The translations under genes were made by a program, and so were the position numbers. Positions 8,426-16,122 of a stretch of DNA of 64,000 nt are shown piece by piece. Positions within the stretch are counted from its first letter, which is position 1, and every line of letters begins with the position of its first letter. Location: positions 1-64,000 of the forward strand of contig DAIRVG010000012.1 in NCBI GenBank assembly GCA_036802945.1, in the 5' to 3' direction. The notes under the pieces are model-generated. The model had not been told where the DNA came from. It worked only from the letters and a program-made list of their open reading frames with translations, and ran no database searches. This DNA is from Gp6-AA40 sp036802945 (GTDB lineage: Bacteria; Acidobacteriota; Vicinamibacteria; Vicinamibacterales; UBA2999).

Positions 8426-9172
8426 TCAATGCAAAGAAGTGGCTTTCGGGACACCCAGGTACTGGGCCTTGATCTCTTCGTTGGCCCACAACGCGGCGGG
8501 ATCCGATGAGTGAACGATGGTTCCTTTGCTCATCACGTGCACGACATCGGCAACGGTGACGGCGAATGCGGCGTTCTGTTCCGCCAAGAGGACTGCGGTG
8601 CCCTCGCTCTTTAAGCGGCGAATCAAGCCGGCGACTTCGGCCACCATCTGCGGCGACAGGCCCTCGGTCGGCTCGTCCATGACGAGGAGAAGAGGATTGG
8701 CCACGAGCGCCCGCGCGACGGCGAGCATCTGCTGCTCGCCTCCGCTCAACTGGTTGCCGCGGTTTTTCCGACGTTCGCCGAGGCGAGGAAACACAGCGAA
8801 CGCCTTGTCGAGATTCCACGAGTTGCCGGCTGCCGGCGGTCGAGCTGCGATCGCAAGGTTCTCGTCAACGGTCAGAGACGAAAAGATCCGGCGTCCCTGC
8901 GGGACCAGGCCGATCCGCAGCGCGGAGATCCGGTGCGGCGGCAGCCGCGTCGTCTCGACGTCGTTGAACACGATGCGCCCGCTGCGCGCTGGCGTGAATC
9001 CGACAATCGACCGGCACAATGTCGTCTTGCCGACGCCGTTGCGGCCGAGGACCGCAGCCACCGTGCCGCGATCGACACGCATCGTGACGCCCTGCAGGAC
9101 GTGGCTATCGCCGTAGTACGTGTGGACGTCAGTGACGGAGAGCACGGCTATGACGCGCAGCCTCACGATCAC
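8426..9172 (-). CDS. livF: Branched-chain amino acid-type ABC transporter ATPase LivF
   Basis: A 248-residue ABC ATPase with Walker A GRNGVGKT (43-50), Q-loop LVPQGRRIFSSLTVDENL (~89-106), signature QLSGGEQQM (141-149), Walker B LLLVMDEPTEGLSP (161-174) and the H-loop position occupied by LLAEQNAAFA. The last pattern (EQN instead of a plain H-loop) is usual for LivF and separates it from LivG. A GTG inside the first residues (VLSVTDVHTYYGDSHVLQGV) could be the real start. It is the last gene of the operon, separated from livG by ~90 bp containing a word repeat. Partner of LivG on the cytoplasmic side. Solute not predictable. Confidence 0.9.
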   Translation of the reverse strand: MIVRLRVIAVLSVTDVHTYYGDSHVLQGVTMRVDRGTVAAVLGRNGVGKTTLCRSIVGFTPARSGRIVFNDVETTRLPPHRISALRIGLVPQGRRIFSSLTVDENLAIAARPPAAGNSWNLDKAFAVFPRLGERRKNRGNQLSGGEQQMLAVARALVANPLLLVMDEPTEGLSPQMVAEVAGLIRRLKSEGTAVLLAEQNAAFAVTVADVVHVMSKGTIVHSSDPAALWANEEIKAQYLGVPKATSLH

Positions 9173-9182
9173 GGGCTACAGA

Positions 9183-9265
9183 GTCACAGCGACACAGAGG
9201 AATTTTGATCTCTGTGACTCTGTGTCTCTGTGGCTTGTGTCGGAATTCTTCGTGATCTTCGTGGT
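9183..9265. repeat. Word-like repeat (gtgactctgtgtctctgtgg / cttcgtgatcttcgtgg)
   Basis: Two word families side by side: acagcgacacagagg answered by ctctgtgactctgtgtctct (a partial inverted repeat), then cttcgtgatcttcgtggtt running directly into the livG stop codon. The first type recurs at 38490-38565. The second recurs at 13114-13222, 13905-13975, 23992-24058 and 37260-37338. Confidence 0.75.
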
Positions 9266-10024
9266 TCATTTCGCCTTCGTCCCTAGATAGATCTCTTGCA
9301 CAGCGGGGTTCGCGCTGATGTCGTCCTTGCGCCCCTGCGCGAGCACCTGTCCCTGCGCAAGCACGGTCACGTTCTCCGCGAAGGCGAACGCCATGTCCAT
9401 GTCGTGCTCGATCAGGAGCACCGCAGTCGACGGATCGAGTCTGGCCAGGAGCGCGTGCATCGACTGGCTCTCTGCCGGAGAGAGTCCCGCCATCGGCTCG
9501 TCGAGCAACAGGACGCGAGGGTGCCCGGCCATGGACAGCGTCACCTCGAGCTTCCGCTGATCCCCATGGGACAGATTGCGTGCGTACTCATGGCGCAGCG
9601 GCATCAATCCGAAGTTGCCGAGCATCGTGTCGGCGCGCGCCACGAGATCCCGCGACGACATCAGCGGGCGAAGCATGCTGAACTTTGCCGGGTCGAGTGC
9701 CTCGCAGGCCAGGAGTACATTCTCGAGGACCGTGAGATTCGAAAACAGCCGCGTGATCTGAAAGGTCCTCGCAATGCCGCGTGCCGCGCGCTGATGGGGC
9801 GCCAGGCGTGTCACGTCTTCGCCGAACAGGATGATTCGCCCTTCCGTCGCGGGAACCTCACCGCTAATCAGGTTGAACAGCGTTGTCTTGCCGGCGCCGT
9901 TGGGGCCAATTACCGCGTGACGCTCGCCCGGGCGAATAGACAGGTTCACTCCATCGACCGCCTTCAAGCCACCGAAGACCCTCGAGACGTTCTCCAGCGC
10001 CAGGCAGGGGGACGAAGCATTCAT
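9266..10024 (-). CDS. livG: Branched-chain amino acid-type ABC transporter ATPase LivG
   Basis: Start ATG (10024) overlaps the stop of the binding-protein gene as ATGA, giving 252 residues. Walker A GPNGAGKT (40-47), Q-loop ARTFQITRLFSNLTVLENVL (~85-104), signature-like NLSHGDQRKLEV (150-161), Walker B VLLLDEPMAGLSP (171-183), H-loop VLLIEHDMDMAF. The extended loop between Q-loop and signature (DPAKFSMLRPLMSS) and LSxGDQ signature are LivG characters. It pairs with LivF to energise the LivH/LivM channel. It lies in the tightly overlapping livH-livM-livK-livG part of the operon. Confidence 0.92.
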   Translation of the reverse strand: MNASSPCLALENVSRVFGGLKAVDGVNLSIRPGERHAVIGPNGAGKTTLFNLISGEVPATEGRIILFGEDVTRLAPHQRAARGIARTFQITRLFSNLTVLENVLLACEALDPAKFSMLRPLMSSRDLVARADTMLGNFGLMPLRHEYARNLSHGDQRKLEVTLSMAGHPRVLLLDEPMAGLSPAESQSMHALLARLDPSTAVLLIEHDMDMAFAFAENVTVLAQGQVLAQGRKDDISANPAVQEIYLGTKAK

Positions 10025-11268
10025 CGCGCGTACAACGGCTGCTTCAGATAGTCGGTGGGGTTGTACTTCCAGAACTGCGAGACATTCGGGAACGTGTCGA
10101 TGACCACATTCTGCAGCTCGCCGTTGAGCCGTTGAACCTTGCGTATGTAGACGTTCTGGATCGGGCTGCCGTACTCGTCGAGCGATACCGGCCCGCGCGG
10201 CGCGTCGGTCACCCGCGCCTTCCGCAGCGCATCGAGCAGCGCCTCGTGATTCTCGACGCGCCCGTGCAGCGCCTCGATGGCCGCCACGAGCCATTTACCG
10301 CCCGTGTACATGCTCTCCGAGTAGTAGCTGGGCACCTTGTTGAAACGAGCCCGGTACGCAGCGGCGAACTTCCTGTTCGCCGGATTGTCCAGCGCAGCGC
10401 TGTAGTGGAGCGCCGTGACGGCGCCGATGGCTTCGTCCCCCATGAACGGCAGCGCGTGCTCGTCGGTTGACGTGCCGCCGCCAATGAGCGGCACACGCCC
10501 CTTGAGGCCGAACTCCTCGTACTGCCGCATGAACTGCAGCGCGGCACGGCCGAGAACCAACGTGTAGACCGCGTCGACATCGCGCGGCACCTGCGCGAGG
10601 TACGGGGCGAAGTCGTGGACCGAGACCGGCGCCCAGAGCTCCTTCGTAATGCGTCCGCCCTGCTCCTCGAACGTCCGCTTGAAGCCACCGACCGATTCCC
10701 AGCCGAATCCGTAGTCAAGCGCGATCGTGGCGACCGTGCGAAGCCCCAGAGTCTTGTACGCGTACTCGCCGAACGCATGATTGGGCTGGCTGGCCGTCCA
10801 GCCGGTCCGCACGATCCATTTCGAGCGGCGGCGCTGCGTGAGGTCGTCGGCCGATGAGACGGGATAGATCATCGGGATCCGCGCCGACTCGATGTACGGC
10901 GCAAGCGCGTAGCCGGTGGACGTCAGCAGCGTCCCCGCCATCACGTCGACCTGGTCACGCTCGACCAGCTTTCGCGCCTTGGTCAGCCCGACGGCCGGAA
11001 TCGCCTCATCGTCCTCGATGATCAGCTGGAGCTGGCGTCCGCCCGCTTTGTAGCCGATCTCGTCGAGATACAGTTGGAACCCGTTGAGGATGTCGCGCCC
11101 GTTCTGGACGTATGCGCCGGAGAGCGGCACCATGAAGCCGATCTTGATCGGGCCCGCAGGTGTCTGCGCGGTGACGATCGCCGCCGCGGCGGCAAGCAGG
11201 CTGGCGAGGACCACCATGGTCCGGCTGAAGCCGGACACTACCGATGCTAGGCGACGGATGACGATCAT
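10021..11268 (-). CDS. livK: Periplasmic substrate-binding protein of Liv-type ABC transporter
   Basis: A 415-residue type I periplasmic binding protein. The start ATG at 11268 overlaps the livM stop as ATGA. The signal peptide is MIVIRRLASVVSGFSRTMVV then LASLLAAAAAIVTAQ. Mature protein: GPIKIGFMVPLSGAYVQNGR, LIIEDDEAIPAVGLTKARKL, VDVMAGTLLTSTGYALAPYI, PMIYPVSSADDLTQ, all hallmarks of LivK/AmiC-like receptors. The n-region of the signal (VVSGFSRTMV, residues 10-19) is encoded by a copy of the dispersed gtccggct/agccggac palindrome, an unusual origin for coding sequence. Genes order livH-livM-livK-livG-livF. Ligand unknown; aromatic or short-chain acids are as likely as amino acids given the neighbouring catabolic genes. 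Confidence 0.9.
   Translation of the reverse strand: MIVIRRLASVVSGFSRTMVVLASLLAAAAAIVTAQTPAGPIKIGFMVPLSGAYVQNGRDILNGFQLYLDEIGYKAGGRQLQLIIEDDEAIPAVGLTKARKLVERDQVDVMAGTLLTSTGYALAPYIESARIPMIYPVSSADDLTQRRRSKWIVRTGWTASQPNHAFGEYAYKTLGLRTVATIALDYGFGWESVGGFKRTFEEQGGRITKELWAPVSVHDFAPYLAQVPRDVDAVYTLVLGRAALQFMRQYEEFGLKGRVPLIGGGTSTDEHALPFMGDEAIGAVTALHYSAALDNPANRKFAAAYRARFNKVPSYYSESMYTGGKWLVAAIEALHGRVENHEALLDALRKARVTDAPRGPVSLDEYGSPIQNVYIRKVQRLNGELQNVVIDTFPNVSQFWKYNPTDYLKQPLYAR
11219..11242. repeat. Palindromic repeat P2 inside livK signal-peptide codons
   Basis: gtccggctgaagccggac plus actacc. The same core occurs at 11277-11294 (gtccggctgcggccggac) and 44314-44331 (gtccggctagagccggac, also followed by actac). 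On the coding strand it specifies residues VVSGFSRT of the binding protein. Confidence 0.8.
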
Positions 11269-12233
11269 CGCGTCGCGTCCGGCTGCGGCCGGACCCCTCC
11301 GAATCTGAGGTTCCAGAATCCCTGCGGCGCGACGAGGATCGTGGCGATGTAGACGATGCCGAGGATCATCAGCCACCGCTGCGTGTACGCGCTCACGACG
11401 TTCTTCAACAGGACGATTGCACCCGCGCCGAAGACAGGACCCGCGAGCGTGCCCGGTCCGCCGAGCGTCACCATCAGAAACAGTTCAGACGAGGCGGTGA
11501 GATCGAGGTAGGTCGGGCTCACGAACCCGTTGTAATACGCCCACACGATGCCCGCGACGCTCGCGAAAAAACCGGCGATGACGTAGCTCAGATAGCAATG
11601 CAGCCAGGTATTGAAGCCGAGCGCGCGCATCCGCGGTTCGTTTTCGCGTATGCCTCTCAGCGTGTACCCGAACGGCGAGCTGACAAGGAGGCCGAGCGCC
11701 AGGCTGCAGACGCCGAAGACGATCACGGCAACGTAGTAGAACGGGATCGGTCCAGTGGCCGGAAGCCCGACCTGCGCCTCGAGACGCGGAATGCCGGAGA
11801 TGCCGTTGTCGCCGCCCGTCATCGGAATCCAGCGGTAGCTCACGCCCCAGAGCACCATGCCAATGGCCAGCGTGATCATCAGGAAATACACCTGCCGTAC
11901 GTGCGAGACGAGCAGCCCGAGCACAGCACTGAGCAGCGTGCCGACGAGGAGAGCGCTCACCACGCACGTGAACAGGCCCGCCTGATACCTGGTGGACAGC
12001 ACGGCGACGGCGTACGCGGCGACCCCGAAGATTCCCGCGTGGCCAAGCGACGGCAGGCCCGTGTATCCAAGCAGGATGTCGAGGCTCATCGCAAGGATTG
12101 CGAAGATGAGCATCTGCGTCATCAGCCCGACCCAGTAGGACGTCAGGAATGGAGGCAGCACGACCAGTAGGATCGCGGCAAGGGCGAAGAACGATCGGCG
12201 GACGTGAACGTCCGCCCCGCTAAACCTTTCCAT
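11265..12233 (-). CDS. livM: Branched-chain amino acid-type ABC permease LivM
   Basis: A 322-residue permease with about ten hydrophobic spans. Family motifs: MSLDILLGYTGLPSLGHAGIFGVAAYA, VYFLMITLAIGMVLWGVSYRW, GRxNExxxxxxGF-type coupling segment seen as IRENEPRMRALGFNTWLHCY, and GGPGTLAGPVFGAGAIVLLK. It overlaps livH by 14 bp and livK by 4 bp. Both ends of the protein are built from dispersed repeats: SGADVHVRR (residues 5-13) from a ggcggacgt/acgtccgcc palindrome and the terminal GVRPQPDATR from a gtccggct/agccggac palindrome. The conserved core is unaffected. Confidence 0.92.
   Translation of the reverse strand: MERFSGADVHVRRSFFALAAILLVVLPPFLTSYWVGLMTQMLIFAILAMSLDILLGYTGLPSLGHAGIFGVAAYAVAVLSTRYQAGLFTCVVSALLVGTLLSAVLGLLVSHVRQVYFLMITLAIGMVLWGVSYRWIPMTGGDNGISGIPRLEAQVGLPATGPIPFYYVAVIVFGVCSLALGLLVSSPFGYTLRGIRENEPRMRALGFNTWLHCYLSYVIAGFFASVAGIVWAYYNGFVSPTYLDLTASSELFLMVTLGGPGTLAGPVFGAGAIVLLKNVVSAYTQRWLMILGIVYIATILVAPQGFWNLRFGGVRPQPDATR
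11277..11294. repeat. Palindromic repeat P2 inside livM C-terminal codons
   Basis: gtccggctgcggccggac followed on the coding-strand side by gcgac. It encodes VRPQPDA at the very end of LivM, only ~35 bp from the next copy in livK. Confidence 0.75.
12197..12216. repeat. Palindromic repeat P1 inside livM N-terminal codons
   Basis: ggcggacgtgaacgtccgcc: 9-bp arms around a 2-nt centre. Same architecture as the ggcggaccttcaggtccgcc copies at 28.7, 34.1 and 57.5-57.8 kb. It encodes GADVHVR of LivM. Confidence 0.8.
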
Positions 12234-13074
12234 ACAGTCCCGTCGGCTTCAGCGCGAGGACGATGATCATCGGCGCGAACAGCGTGAAGTACGACAGTTC
12301 CGGCACCAGCGCCTTGCCGAAGTTGTCGATCATCCCGACGACCACGCTTCCCACGAGCGCGCCCTGCAGGCTTCCCATTCCGCCGATGATCACGACGACG
12401 AGCGCCAGCGGAAGCAGATCGAAATCCATGCCTGGATAGCCACCCAGAATGGGGCCGCCCATCACGCCGCCGAATGCGGCAAGTCCTGCACCCGCGGCAA
12501 ACACGAGACCCGACAGCAGGGCCACATTGATGCCGGTGGCGCCCGCCATCTCGGGGTCGTCGACCGCCGCGCGCAGCCGTGCGCCAATCAGCGTCTTTTC
12601 ATTGACGAGCCAGAGCAACACCGCGACAACCGCCGCAATGACGATGACGAACAGGCGGTAGATCGGAAACACGACACCGCCGGCGTCCATCGATCCGCGC
12701 AGCGCTGCAGGATACGGGAGCGTGAACGCATCGCCCCCCCAGATCATGAACGCCCCGTCGCGGAAGAGGAGCGCGAACCCCATGGTCATCATCATCTGCG
12801 CCAGCGGCTGTGCGCCGAAGCGGCGGAGGAAGACGCGCTGCACGACGTAGCCGACGGCCCCGACTATGACGATGGCCGCGAGCGTGCCGAGAAACAGGCT
12901 CTGCGTGCGCGTGATGACCGTCCACGCGACATAGACGCCAAGCATGTAAAAGGAGCCGTGCGCGATGTTGACGGTTCTCATCACGCCGAAGACCAGCGTC
13001 AGCCCGCTGGCGATCAGGAACAGCAGCGCCGCGGAGAAGAGGCCGTTCAGCGTCTGCGTGATGAAGTAGATCAT
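12220..13074 (-). CDS. livH: Branched-chain amino acid-type ABC permease LivH
   Basis: A 284-residue permease, eight or so hydrophobic spans. It begins MIYFITQTLNGLFSAALLFL and carries family motifs SGLTLVFGVMRTVNIAHGSF, RRFGAQPLAQMMMTMGFALL, GARLRAAVDDPEMAGATGIN (the EAA-like cytoplasmic coupling loop), and PLALVVVIIGGMGSLQGALV near the end. LivH is normally the first permease gene of such operons, and here it is the promoter-proximal gene. Upstream lies a word-repeat palindrome and then the GlcG/HbpS gene on the same strand, so transcription could also enter from upstream. Confidence 0.92.
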   Translation of the reverse strand: MIYFITQTLNGLFSAALLFLIASGLTLVFGVMRTVNIAHGSFYMLGVYVAWTVITRTQSLFLGTLAAIVIVGAVGYVVQRVFLRRFGAQPLAQMMMTMGFALLFRDGAFMIWGGDAFTLPYPAALRGSMDAGGVVFPIYRLFVIVIAAVVAVLLWLVNEKTLIGARLRAAVDDPEMAGATGINVALLSGLVFAAGAGLAAFGGVMGGPILGGYPGMDFDLLPLALVVVIIGGMGSLQGALVGSVVVGMIDNFGKALVPELSYFTLFAPMIIVLALKPTGLYGKV

Positions 13075-13113
13075 CTGAGGAAGGACTGCAGACCAGCCGT
13101 CAAGGGCACAAAG

Positions 13114-13222
13114 ACGTACTCAACCACAAAGGACACAAAGATCACGAAGCATAGAACACAAAGTTAAGGAAATTGCTTCGTGTTTACCTTCGTGTCCTTC
13201 GTGACCTTCGTGGTTAACCCTG
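13114..13222. repeat. Long palindrome of word repeats (cacaaagg / cttcgtg)
   Basis: ctcaaccacaaaggacacaa continuing to ~13163 is answered by cttcgtgtttaccttcgtgt continuing to cttcgtggtt. The two halves form an imperfect inverted repeat of ~45 bp per arm. It starts ~20 bp past the stop of the GlcG/HbpS gene, between that gene and livH. Confidence 0.8.
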
Positions 13223-13230
13223 TCTTCGTG

Positions 13231-13887
13231 CTACTGGGGCTGTCCGCCGCGGCCGCCGCGGCCGCCGCCTGCACCCGGAGCCGCACCAGCTGCCGGTGGA
13301 TTCGGCACGGGCAGCGGGGGCTGCGGGCCGAGTACCTTCGTGAGCGCGGTGTAGGCGCACATCTCATCCATGTTGCCGCCGCCGACGCCGATGGCGCCAA
13401 TCAACTGCTTCTCAACGACGATCGGCAGGCCGCCGCCGACGAAGTAGTACGACAGGCCCTGCGCTTTGCCGAGATCCATGCGAATCGCGCGCCCATCGAG
13501 CGTCGGGAAGCGCGACGCAACGACGCTCGACGGCGTGCGCGCGTACAGCGCTGTCTGAGCCTTCATCAGCCCTGTCTCCGCGCCGATCGGGAACACGCCG
13601 TCCATGACGTGCGCATCGACGATGTCGCCCGTTGGGGCAAGGACGAAGATGCCGTACGTCCCCGGGCCGTTCGGCTGGGTGCGCGCGAACTCGAGGCACG
13701 CGTCGACGAGCTGACGCGCGACGGTCGAGTTGATCTGCATCTTCATCAGCGTGCGTCCCGCGACCTCGTCCGAGACGACCGCCTTTGCGAGGGGCATGGC
13801 CGCCTGCGCGTGCACGGTCGTCGCCATCGTGACCGCCGCCACGATCGCGAGCACTCCTGTCCCGACGAACCTCAGTGTCTTGCTCAT
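13231..13887 (-). CDS. Secreted GlcG/HbpS-family (haem-binding-like) protein
   Basis: Read from MSKTLRFVGTGVLAIVAAVT (start 13887), 218 residues with a Sec signal ending VHAQA. The core shows the GlcG/HbpS pattern: MPLAKAVVSDEVAGRTLMKM ... ARQLVDACLEFARTQ, YGIFVLAPTGDIVDAHVMDG, KAQTALYARTPSSVV, GGGLPIVVEKQLIGAIGVGG, DEMCAYTALTKVLG. Members include haem-degrading HbpS and GlcG of unknown role from glycolate operons. A Pro/Gly/Arg-rich low-complexity tail of ~35 residues ends the protein. It sits between the alcohol dehydrogenase and the Liv operon on the same strand. A role in haem or oxidative response is only inferred. Confidence 0.85.
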   Translation of the reverse strand: MSKTLRFVGTGVLAIVAAVTMATTVHAQAAMPLAKAVVSDEVAGRTLMKMQINSTVARQLVDACLEFARTQPNGPGTYGIFVLAPTGDIVDAHVMDGVFPIGAETGLMKAQTALYARTPSSVVASRFPTLDGRAIRMDLGKAQGLSYYFVGGGLPIVVEKQLIGAIGVGGGNMDEMCAYTALTKVLGPQPPLPVPNPPAAGAAPGAGGGRGGRGGQPQ

Positions 13888-13904
13888 GTTCCTGCTCCTC
13901 ACGT

Positions 13905-14038
13905 AATTAACCACGAAGGTCACGATGGACACGAAGGCCCATTATGCTTCGTGACCTTCGCGGACTTCGTGGTTGATTAATCTCGAATCCCGAATCCCGA
14001 ATCCCGAATCCCCAATCCCGAGTCCCGAGTCCCGAATC
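13905..14038. repeat. Two word-repeat families between GlcG and alcohol dehydrogenase
   Basis: First, aaccacgaaggtcacgatgg with cttcgtgaccttcgcg (partial inverted repeat, 13908-13975). Then seven near-copies of a cccgaat heptamer (13981-14038). The heptamer run abuts the stop codon of the alcohol dehydrogenase gene, again on its 3' side. Confidence 0.8.
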
Positions 14039-15068
14039 AAGAATGATCCAGGATGATCTTCATCCGCTGCCCGCTGTCCGAAGCCAGCATGCCAATCGCG
14101 GCTTTCAGCTCGCCGAGCGGCATGACGTCGCTGACGAGCGGCTCGAGCCGCACCTGTCCGCGTTCCACGAGCGCGATGGACGCCGGATAATCCTCGGCCT
14201 TCGCCACGCGCGCGGTGATGAGCGAGATCTCCTTGAAATAGAGATCGTAGAAGGGCAACGCGCCCTCCTTGACGGTGTAGATGCCGAACATCTGCACCTT
14301 TCCGCCGAAGCGTGTCATGTGCACCGATTCGGCGAGCTGCTTCATCACACCCGTCGTCTCGATCGTGAGATCGGCGCCGCGTCCCTCGGTGGCGTCCTTC
14401 ACCTTCTGAATCGCCTCGTCTCCGCCAGGGATCGTGAGATCCGCGCCGAGCTTCTCGGCCATCGCGCGCTTCTCTGCGCTGCGCGTCACGCCGATCACTC
14501 GCGCGCCGCGCGCCTTCGCGAGCTGGACGTGGAGCTGTCCGGTGACACCGAGCCCGAGGACGACAACCGAGTCACCCGGAAAAATGGTGACCTGCCGCTG
14601 CGCGTGCAGGCAGGTCGTCAGCACCTGGATCATCGGCGCCGTGCGATCGTCAATGGAATCGGGCAGGCGGAAGACCTGGCTTGCCGGCACCATCAGGTAG
14701 TCGGCAAAGCCGCCGTTGGTGTCACGCCCGATCAGCGTTCCGTTCGGGCAGAGATTCGTCTGTCCAATCCGGCAGTGGAAGCAGGTGCCGCAGTACGTTT
14801 CGGGATCGATGATGACGCGGTCTCCGGGGACGAGCGGCCGGCCAAGGCGGCCCTGAAGGTCCGCCTCTACGGCAACGACTTCTCCGGCCATCTCGTGCCC
14901 CATGATCCGGGGGTAAGTCACCGGGATCGAGCCGCTATAGATTTTCCAGTCTGTTCCGCAGATGCCGCTGTGGGTGATGCGAACAAGCACCTGGCCGGCG
15001 GCCGGCTGGGGCCGCGCGACCTCGTCGAGGACGAGATCGGACGGCGCCCGCAGAACCATGGCTTTCAC
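14037..15068 (-). CDS. Zinc-dependent alcohol/polyol dehydrogenase (MDR family)
   Basis: A 343-residue medium-chain dehydrogenase. Catalytic zinc ligands C37 (GICGTDWKIYSG) and H58-E59 (IMGHEMAG) are present. The four structural-zinc cysteines are C93, C96, C99 and C107 (TYCGTCFHCRIGQTNLC). The Rossmann motif VVVLGLGVTGQLHVQLAK is at ~168-185. It most resembles threonine/sorbitol dehydrogenase-type enzymes. The loop between GHE and GDRV is ~5 residues longer than usual and contains EADLQGRLG (68-76), encoded by a ggcggacctt-type palindrome with one base change. Neighbours are a hydroxyacid dehydrogenase and a GlcG protein, consistent with oxidation of a small alcohol, but the substrate is unknown. 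Confidence 0.88.
   Translation of the reverse strand: MKAMVLRAPSDLVLDEVARPQPAAGQVLVRITHSGICGTDWKIYSGSIPVTYPRIMGHEMAGEVVAVEADLQGRLGRPLVPGDRVIIDPETYCGTCFHCRIGQTNLCPNGTLIGRDTNGGFADYLMVPASQVFRLPDSIDDRTAPMIQVLTTCLHAQRQVTIFPGDSVVVLGLGVTGQLHVQLAKARGARVIGVTRSAEKRAMAEKLGADLTIPGGDEAIQKVKDATEGRGADLTIETTGVMKQLAESVHMTRFGGKVQMFGIYTVKEGALPFYDLYFKEISLITARVAKAEDYPASIALVERGQVRLEPLVSDVMPLGELKAAIGMLASDSGQRMKIILDHS
14846..14870. repeat. Palindromic repeat P1 inside alcohol dehydrogenase codons
   Basis: ggcggccctgaaggtccgcc plus tctac. On the coding strand it reads gtagaggcggaccttcaggg then ccgcc, differing from the intergenic copies at 57529 and 57826 by a single base over 25. It encodes VEADLQGRL in an otherwise variable loop of the catalytic domain. 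Confidence 0.8.
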
Positions 15069-15084
15069 TGGGTCACTCCTGAAC

Positions 15085-15156
15085 CGGAAAATTCAAGCTC
15101 AAAGTGGAAAGTTCAAGTGAGTGGAAAAGTGTGTCACTTCTTACTTTGAACTTGCA
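15085..15156. repeat. Word repeat (aagttcaag / ctttgaactt) at hydroxyacid dehydrogenase 3' end
   Basis: caagctcaaagtggaaagtt is answered by cttcttactttgaacttg, an imperfect inverted repeat. The right half overlaps the gene and encodes its last residues QVQSKK plus stop. Confidence 0.7.
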
Positions 15157-16117
15157 TGACCTCAGGGTTCACAGGATTCCGCGGCGGTTTCCCCGAGAGC
15201 ACAGACACGACCTCCTGCGACGCCTTCGTCTGCAGCTCCACCAGCGATTCTTCCGAATAGAAGCTGGTGTGAGGGGTGAGGATTGCTTTCCTGTTACCGA
15301 TGAGCGGCGAATTCACCGGTGGCTCCTGCGTCATGACGTCGAGCGCCGCGCCCGCAATATCTCCGGCATCGAGCGCGACCGCGAGGGCCGCTTCGTCAAT
15401 GATCGGCCCGCGCGCCGTGTTGACCACGTACGCGGTCTTCTTCATCTGCTTGAACGCGTCGGCGTTGAACAGTCCCTTCGTCTCCGGGACGAGCGGGCTA
15501 TGAATCGAGACGAAGTCCGACATCTTCAGCAGCTGCGGGAATTCGACGCGCTCGACACCCGCCTTCGCGAACACCTCCGCCGGCACGTACGGGTCGTACG
15601 CAACGACACGAAGCCCGAATGCCTGGGCCTTCGGGGCCACCAGCTGCGGAATCCTGCCAAATCCCACGAGACCTAGGACGCTCCCGCGCAGCCGGTGGAT
15701 CGGAACAAAGTTCGGCATCTTCCACGTGCCCGAGTGCACCTGTTCGGTGGCCATCGGGATCTTCCGGACGGCGGCGAGCAGCAGCGCCATCGCGTGGTCC
15801 GACACCTCATCGATACAGTAGTCCGGCACCTTCGTGACGATAATGCCGGCCTCGGTGGCGGCGGCCAGGTCGACGTTGTCGACCCCGATGCCGAAGCGCG
15901 AGATGATCCGGCACTTCTTCATCTGCCGGATCATGTCGGCCGTGATCTTGGCGTAGGTGACGAGGAGCGCATCAGCGCCCGCCGCGACCTTGAGCACGCC
16001 CTCGGACGTCGGCTCCGACGCCATCTGCAGCTCGGCGCCGATTGTCGAGAGCACCTCGCGCGCGGGATCCAGGTTCGGGAAAACAGAGTCGGCGACTGCG
16101 ACGAGATATTGTGCCAT
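15134..16117 (-). CDS. D-2-hydroxyacid dehydrogenase (NAD-dependent)
   Basis: Start ATG 16117, 327 residues, MAQYLVAVADSVFPNLDPAR. NAD-binding motif GLVGFGRIPQL (149-159), in which the last Gly of GxGxxG is Pro (a variation seen in some branches of this family), followed by the D175-type acidic residue (VVAYDPY) for the NAD ribose. Catalytic triad: R236 (VVNTARGPIID), E265 (TQEPPVNSPL) and H283 (LTPHTSFYS). The enzyme reversibly reduces 2-keto acids. Which one is not predictable. The last codons come from a word repeat. It lies 5 bp downstream of the M24 gene, so probably co-transcribed. Confidence 0.88.
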   Translation of the reverse strand: MAQYLVAVADSVFPNLDPAREVLSTIGAELQMASEPTSEGVLKVAAGADALLVTYAKITADMIRQMKKCRIISRFGIGVDNVDLAAATEAGIIVTKVPDYCIDEVSDHAMALLLAAVRKIPMATEQVHSGTWKMPNFVPIHRLRGSVLGLVGFGRIPQLVAPKAQAFGLRVVAYDPYVPAEVFAKAGVERVEFPQLLKMSDFVSIHSPLVPETKGLFNADAFKQMKKTAYVVNTARGPIIDEAALAVALDAGDIAGAALDVMTQEPPVNSPLIGNRKAILTPHTSFYSEESLVELQTKASQEVVSVLSGKPPRNPVNPEVMQVQSKK

Positions 16118-16122
16118 CTGGG

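Noticed and set aside
14043..15149. Plus-strand 368-residue frame opposite the alcohol dehydrogenase
   Set aside because: Antisense shadow; zinc ligands and Rossmann motif are on the minus strand.
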